DNA from: Diprion similis
Lineage: Eukaryota; Arthropoda; Insecta; Hymenoptera; Diprionidae
Length of the DNA stretch: 64,000 nt
Direction: 5' to 3'
Assembly (NCBI RefSeq): GCF_021155765.1
Contig: NC_060107.1
Location: 9,224,501 to 9,288,500 of the forward strand
Position numbers and translations under genes: made by a program. Of the stretch, positions 58,601 to 64,000 are shown one piece after another. The number at the start of each line of letters is the position of its first letter. Position 1 is the first letter of the stretch. Under the pieces are notes generated by a model. It was given only the letters and a program-made list of their open reading frames with translations, ran no database searches and was not told the DNA's origin.

Positions 58601-61600
58601 CGTATTGCTATGAGCATAAACCGACCCCGCATATAAGATGACCCCGAATTCTGAGACAATATTCCAGGGCGTTTTTCTTTGTTACCCACACACAAAATGG
58701 GTCCGCGTATAAGATGAGGACGATTTGGCGAGTGCTGTCAACGATAAAAAACTTCAGTTTATATTCAGACCAATATGGTATATACTTAGTCTTGTTGAGA
58801 GCAACCGTTTTTCCTTTTAACTGAATTCCGAAATGAGAAAAAGAAGATGTATAACGATTTATTCGGTAATTACATAGTTTAATCTTACACATGCCACTCG
58901 CTTGCTCTCCGAAATATCTTTGCTTTGTTCGAATTCAGTTTACAAGGCAAGAATAACTTCTGCATGCAATGCGAACTACGTTTCATTTATGTTATAACGA
59001 AAAGAGTCTGGTTTGCAATATTTTAAAACAAAATGTTGCAAATCAGGGATCAGTTCAACTTAAGTATTTAAAAAAAAAAAACAAAAAAAAAAGTTCACCT
59101 CATCATTAAAAGTCATTTTATAAGAATCCCAAAATGGCAGAAGGCCAATATCAAACTTGACGACATTTCGATATTTGGAAGATTGAAATTTCATACGTAA
59201 GGAAAAAAATTGACTACTAACATGTATGTATATTTGCATTGTCTGTTCCTTTGCTGTTCATCTGTTCGCGTCAAATCTTCATTGAACGATGCATGCGACG
59301 AATAACCCATCCATATGCAGTCAATGACAACTTTTTCGGTAAGCGTCTCTGAATAACTGACTATTTTCTATCTAATCTGATTATTGGACGTTTGTAAAAT
59401 TTCCTTTCATTTTTTCTATAATAATCTTATAAACATTTGATCAAAGCATGTATCTTTAGGCACCAAATTGAATTCAAAATGTTTCAATACGCTTTCTCAA
59501 ATAACATTTAAACAAATTTCTTCGGTTGCATCGAAATGACGCAAAAATTACAACCACAAGAAATTTAAGTACCTTCCACTCACATGATGTTAACAAACAT
59601 GATCATTACCAAATTTAATTTGGATTTGTTCCGCTGGAAATACGAGAGCATAAAGTTTCTACTTACTGCCTTAATATCTTCATTTGCTCTGTACCTATAC
59701 TTTGCTCTTCTGGTTCTTTCAGCATCACACAAATTTCTTTTGCTACTGCCTTATCCATGAGGGTAACAGTTGAGAGAATACTACGCACCACTCAATCATT
59801 ATGTATTAATCGGCCAATTTTTTTTAGGCATGGGGAAAGAAGTGGAAAATCTTATTATGGAGAATAACGAACTCTTAGCAACCAAGTAAGCTATTCGCTC
59901 AGTTTCATTCGCCATAATTTTACATTCTGTTGTAACATCCTTCTACAATAATAATACAAATTTATCTTTCTAGAAATGCCCTGAACATCGTCAAAGATGA
60001 TCTGATAGTCAAAGTAGACGAATTAACTAGGTAAATAAATCACGAACATTCCGTCAATCAAAATAAAATTCGATTAGCTAATTTGTAACCCTTTGCGTTA
60101 TTTCAGCGAGCAAGAAATACTCAGGGAGGAAGTCAGGGCTTTACAACAAGCCAGAGAACGTCTTCGTCAGAAGGTATCAATGCTAGAAGAAGAACTGAAG
60201 AAAACTAGAGAAGAAGCAGAGGCAGCTGCAAAAACGACAAAGAGTGATGACGAAGAGGATGTTCCGCTGGCCCAAAGAAAGCGCTTCACAAGGGTAGAGA
60301 TGGCGCGAGTTCTAATGGAGAGAAATCAGTACAAAGAGAGGTTCATGGAACTTCAAGAGGCTGTCAGGTGGACAGAAATGATCAGAGCATCCAGAACTGA
60401 TCCCGCGAGTATCTCCAGTGGAAAACAGTCAGTGTGGCGGTTGTGAGTATTAAACAATAAACAAAAAAATCTACCCTTAATTATTTTGTATCGAGACTGG
60501 TACCTGACTCCCACTTTGCTTATCCAGTTTTAGTAATCTCTTCACAAGCCCGGCAGATCGAGGGGGGTTAGCACGTGGACAGCATACGCTACCACACATG
60601 CGCTACAGTGCACCGACTAACCAAATTACCCCAGCTCCGGCTCTGGATGCGATGCGCAAACGAACAATGAAAAATCGTCATGACTTTCTTGACCAAGGAG
60701 ACAACATGTGAGAAAACAAACAGTCCTAACTTATAGTTCTATTCGTATTTATAGATTGAAGCTTGACTCATTTTACTCATGGTTTAGTTAGTTTTCGTTC
60801 TAATCATTAATCACGTATACACACTTTACGTTATTCAATTGTTCTGGTAACAATTTTCTTTTGGTAGAATCTCTCATCTTTTCTCATTGCAATTTCTCAG
60901 CAACTTTATTTTTTCTACAACTTGTGTTCGTTTCGTGGTTAAAGTCTCTAGCACCCTCGCTTAGTTTAGCTAAATCTAGCTAAGATGTTATTTATGTCAT
61001 AATCCTGACTTTGATGCAAACAGCAACTCACATAAATATGTGAAAATGTTGTTCTACAAGTACAGCAAATTCAATCATCGACATGTAGACGATGTGTACA
61101 TAAGATCCCTCGCATCTTTCGTTGATGTCTCAATTTTCAAAGACTTCTAAAGAAATTGAGTTAGGTGCTCTTCTTTACTGCTCACAATTCGGCTCTATCG
61201 TATCACAATTATCTTTGATAAAGCAAATCTCGTTTCATTTTTGTTGAGTAAACGTCAGGTCAATATTTATTTTCAATAATTTATCTCACAATGTTACTTC
61301 ATCTCTCAAATTATTGTAATGTACATCACTTTACTTTTACAGTAATATCTACTTGAAATCTTCTACTCTCAGGAAAAGCTACCGTTATTATTTATCGTAT
61401 ATTCCATGTCTATATTAAAAAAGAATCGCGATTAAATTTGTCAAAATATAAAATGGTTTTTGGTTTACATAGAGGACCAACTCAAACCGAAAGTGAACAC
61501 GCTATTTTCCGATAGGAAGTTAATTTCCTGGAAAATTCGTTACCGTAAGAATGATTTATCATGATTCCACACAAGCTGATGTATAAATCGACATTTTTAG

Positions 61601-64000
61601 AAGTAATGGGTATTAAAAATCTTTCCAGATTAGAGCCATCTTTGGTTAGTTGGGATCCATAGCTTTTGTCGCAACTCGCGATTAAAATCATGACTGATTC
61701 AAGAGATGTGAGTTCCTTTCGTATAATCTGCGTTTTTAACAGTTTCTTTACCTTTCGGCGCTGTATATTTTCAGTATGTGGCATACATTTGTTCAATGTA
61801 CCTTATCTTTGTCAATTAAATGAAATTTTCTGACTATCTGTCAGATACGTTATTCTATTTTCGTGGTACGAGGTCCTGTAATAGCTTGTACCATGTGCTT
61901 TATCTTAATGGCGCTGGTTCTCTTGGGCGTTTTGTCAGTGGCGATTGGGTCAGCATGAGGTTTATTTGATGATTTGTAGCAACGAAATAATGTACCACTC
62001 AAGTATTTCACCAGTACAACATGAAAAATCCATTAAACAATATATTTTATTCGCGAAAAATCAAGCATTGCCATTCAGACATCATTTTGTTCATGTATTC
62101 AAGAGTGTAAGTGAAAATGATTGACATTTGTCAAAAATATTTAAGATTGGCATGGAGCAATGGTGTTCTGAATGCGTCTTCACATTCTACATGTATAATA
62201 CTCATTCAAATCATTCAACTCATTCTAATTCGTACGTAAAATATTTTACTATTTTTGTGTTGTATATAAAAGTTTGTACATTTTCTGAATTATATTTATT
62301 ATACGTATATACATGTATATTCATATATACATATAACGTTTATTAATTAGTGAATAAAACAAATTTTAATTACGTTATGCTTTTTATTTCAATATAATAA
62401 TTTGACTTTAATTATTTACTCTACTCGGGTTACCTTCACTATCCTTTCAAGTGATTATCAGCGTTCTGAGGAAATGCTCATTACTTTGACTATCGGACCT
62501 CTAGTAAGTCGATCTTCAGGTAAACTTATTTCGCCTTATGCTTGTGCTGTAGCTTACATGACCTATGTATGATTAATATTCCTCACTCGATATTGAATTA
62601 ATAACTGAACATGATTTTCACCCTTCACGTAGTTGCCTTGACTAATACTTTGGGAGAATATTTTTTGACGATTTAAAAGGGCACTGAATCGGTAATCAAT
62701 GTATCCAATATCCATTCTCATCCTCCCCATCCCTGATACAAATACTGTTGCAGTGATGCATTCATAAATATCATTTCGTGTAAATGAAACTTGTAATCAA
62801 TTACGAGTCTGTTACGAATGCATGTCAGTGAGTATTGATATAAACAAACTTTTGAATAAAAAATACACATCAAAAAATCGTACCATATCGAATACAAAAA
62901 AAGTACGTTGGTATCAGAATGCAATTTGTTTTTTATACTCAGAGAATATACTTTTGTTCGTTGTTCGGTTCTCGCATTGCGCTAACGAACCTGCTTTTGG
63001 TAATCGGGTCCCCAAGATGCGTGTAAAACTGTGTCTAATTGAGCGTAAAACTTTTGGTGATGACTAAGTTTTTTGTGAAAATATTTCTGGATTTATATTG
63101 AAAAATTGTGCTTTTATGTCAGAATCATGACGAATGTCAAGACCGTAATCTAAACCAGTTTAATACGTAAATATTACTCTTTGCAGATTGCTCAGACATT
63201 GATAATGTGTTCACAGGTCCTCAGAAAAGTTAGTAGCTCGACGAGCTAACGAACGGAGGGAACAATACCGTCAAGTACGAGCTCATGTACGAAAAGAAGA
63301 CGGTCGTTTACAAGCTTATGGCTGGAGCTTACCTGGGAAACCGAGCGCACCTGCTAGACAGCCTGTACCTGTCCCTGTTTATTGTAGACCGTTACAAGAG
63401 ACCGAGCCTGGAATGAAGGTGAATAACTCGTCATTGGACTTATTCGGAATATCAAAAGTTCTATGAATTGCACAATGTTCTACACATATGACACATGTTT
63501 TCTCGTACGACAGATATGGTGCGGAGCTGGTGTCAATTTGAGTGGTGGAAAGACTAGGGATGGCGGTAGCATGGTAGGTGGCAGTGTATTTTATGCAGCC
63601 GAGGCTCAGGAGAATAACGTGAAGACTGCCGAGGATGCTGTTGAGCACTTGGATAAGGAACTTCAAGAGAGCGAGCAGCAGCGATTGGAAGCCGAGCGAC
63701 TAGAACAGCAACTAAGTTCTCTAGTTTGGATTTGCACGTCGACACAAAAGATGTCAAAAGTGACTGTCATCGATGCGAATAATCCAGCAGACATACTGGA
63801 GGCCTTCAACGTTTGCCAAAGTCATTTGTTATGCATCGCGAGTGTTCCAGGTGCTAAGGAGAGCGATTATATATTGGGATCGAACGATAACTCGATCCAA
63901 ACGAATGGCGCTGGTGATCAAAACAGCAATAGTGAACCAGTTTCCCTAGAGCTGAGCGAAGCCAGAGAGAATAGCAACTCCAAGGTAGAAGAGAAGATCA
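55359..64000 (+). CDS. syd: Sunday driver / JIP3-JIP4 scaffold, 5' part
   Basis: Coding exons: 55359-55652, 55769-55889, 57209-57616, 57987-58184, 58324-58359, 59828-59885, 59974-60030, 60107-60442, 60528-60707, 63217-63418, 63514 to the window end; phases agree throughout, giving 792 residues so far. The product links kinesin-1 and dynein-dynactin to vesicles and scaffolds JNK kinases in axonal transport. Seen: the N-terminal RH1 domain and coiled coil (about 10-130, [20 protein letters not shown]); [11 protein letters not shown]; a leucine-zipper coiled coil (about 345-440); the RH2 helix pair (about 450-490, [18 protein letters not shown]), which in JIP3/4 binds Rab GTPases; [20 protein letters not shown]; and [14 protein letters not shown]. 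The WD40-like C-terminal half lies past the window. The start methionine follows a 5' UTR acceptor at 55332. Vertebrate JIP3 and JIP4 are paralogues of the single insect gene. Confidence 0.95.
55769..55889 (+). CDS. syd: syd coding exon 2
   Basis: Acceptor CTTATTTTACAG. Coiled coil [19 protein letters not shown] to KNSHDH, donor CACG|GTACAA, phase 1. Reading through the donor gives a short alternative end ([10 protein letters not shown]), possible but unsupported. Confidence 0.9.
55890..57208 (+). other. syd intron 2
   Basis: 1.3 kb, AT-rich, with no repeat family or exon recognised. Confidence 0.6.
57209..57616 (+). CDS. syd: syd coding exon 3
   Basis: Acceptor TTATTTTAG. It continues the coiled coil ([20 protein letters not shown]) and then a Ser/Pro/Gly-rich linker. 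Donor C|GTAAGT. Confidence 0.92.
57987..58184 (+). CDS. syd: syd coding exon 4
   Basis: Acceptor ATATGTGCAG. It encodes [19 protein letters not shown], then [11 protein letters not shown] and DEGADITG. The Thr-Pro-rich part fits a phosphorylated linker. Confidence 0.92.
58324..58359 (+). CDS. syd: syd coding exon 5, 36-nt microexon
   Basis: Acceptor TTCTTGTTGCAG, donor G|GTATGT. It encodes [12 protein letters not shown] in frame with both neighbours (phase 1 on each side), so it can be skipped without a frameshift. The peptide is a known JIP3/JIP4 element. Confidence 0.9.
58360..59827 (+). other. syd intron 5
   Basis: 1.5 kb. Near 58619-58720 it has two opposed copies of a CGCATATAAGATGA-like sequence. 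Otherwise nothing is recognised. Confidence 0.55.
59828..59885 (+). CDS. syd: syd coding exon 6
   Basis: Acceptor [26 protein letters not shown], the start of the leucine-zipper coiled coil. Donor AA|GTAAGC. Confidence 0.93.
59974..60030 (+). CDS. syd: syd coding exon 7
   Basis: Acceptor [31 protein letters not shown], 57 nt, phase 2 on both sides. Donor AG|GTAAAT. Confidence 0.93.
60107..60442 (+). CDS. syd: syd coding exon 8 (RH2)
   Basis: Acceptor GCGTTATTTCAG. Charged coiled coil followed by [18 protein letters not shown] and [12 protein letters not shown]. Donor TT|GTGAGT. Confidence 0.95.
60528..60707 (+). CDS. syd: syd coding exon 9
   Basis: Acceptor TTGCTTATCCAG. It begins [12 protein letters not shown]; with the previous exon it forms WRFFSNLF, as expected for the family. 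Donor AT|GTGAGA. Confidence 0.9.
60708..63216 (+). other. syd intron 9
   Basis: 2.5 kb, AT-rich. No supported exon or repeat family. Family members show alternative splicing near here, so small exons could be hidden. Confidence 0.55.
63217..63418 (+). CDS. syd: syd coding exon 10
   Basis: Acceptor ATGTGTTCACAG. Contains [20 protein letters not shown] and [12 protein letters not shown]. Donor AAG|GTGAAT. Confidence 0.95.
63514..64000 (+). CDS. syd: syd coding exon 11, cut by the window end
   Basis: Acceptor [23 protein letters not shown], an acidic coiled segment, then [20 protein letters not shown] and [14 protein letters not shown], the start of the WD40-like part. The exon is open to the last base. 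Confidence 0.95.
   Translation, partial: MWCGAGVNLSGGKTRDGGSMVGGSVFYAAEAQENNVKTAEDAVEHLDKELQESEQQRLEAERLEQQLSSLVWICTSTQKMSKVTVIDANNPADILEAFNVCQSHLLCIASVPGAKESDYILGSNDNSIQTNGAGDQNSNSEPVSLELSEARENSNSKVEEKI

Overview
This window is nuclear DNA of an insect, AT-rich, with spliced genes, GT-AG introns, many microsatellites and many short inverted-repeat elements. Its conserved proteins are animal proteins. A hymenopteran such as a sawfly is my best guess, but that rests on general impression, not on a diagnostic sequence.

Layout. (1) 174-35427, + strand: one gene in eight short coding exons, assembled here from splice sites and reading phase. It predicts a 312-residue four-pass membrane protein with a cysteine-rich N-terminus and a long cytosolic tail, resembling the insect DUF4728/pasiflora-like tetraspan families. 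Its first coding intron is about 22.9 kb and holds most of the repeats. (2) 35428-43731: probable 3' UTR of that gene, with a 160-bp-arm palindrome, then non-coding DNA. (3) 43732-47085, - strand: a USP35/USP38-type deubiquitinase in three coding exons, 888 residues, with catalytic Cys, His and Asp all visible. (4) 48111-53689, + strand: maleless/DHX9, the dsRNA- and DNA/RNA-dependent DExH helicase, in nine coding exons, about 1245 residues, complete. It is head to head with the USP gene across about 0.86 kb. (5) 55359-64000, + strand: the first eleven coding exons of sunday driver (syd/JIP3/JIP4), the kinesin-JNK scaffold; the window ends inside exon 11.

No operon logic applies. The only shared regulatory arrangement visible is the divergent USP/mle promoter region. 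The remaining DNA holds at least five families of small foldback or terminal-inverted-repeat elements, a degenerate motif array in one intron, and homopolymer and dinucleotide tracts. I found no rRNA, no convincing tRNA, no CRISPR and no autonomous transposon ORF. Most six-frame open frames in 1-43 kb are chance.
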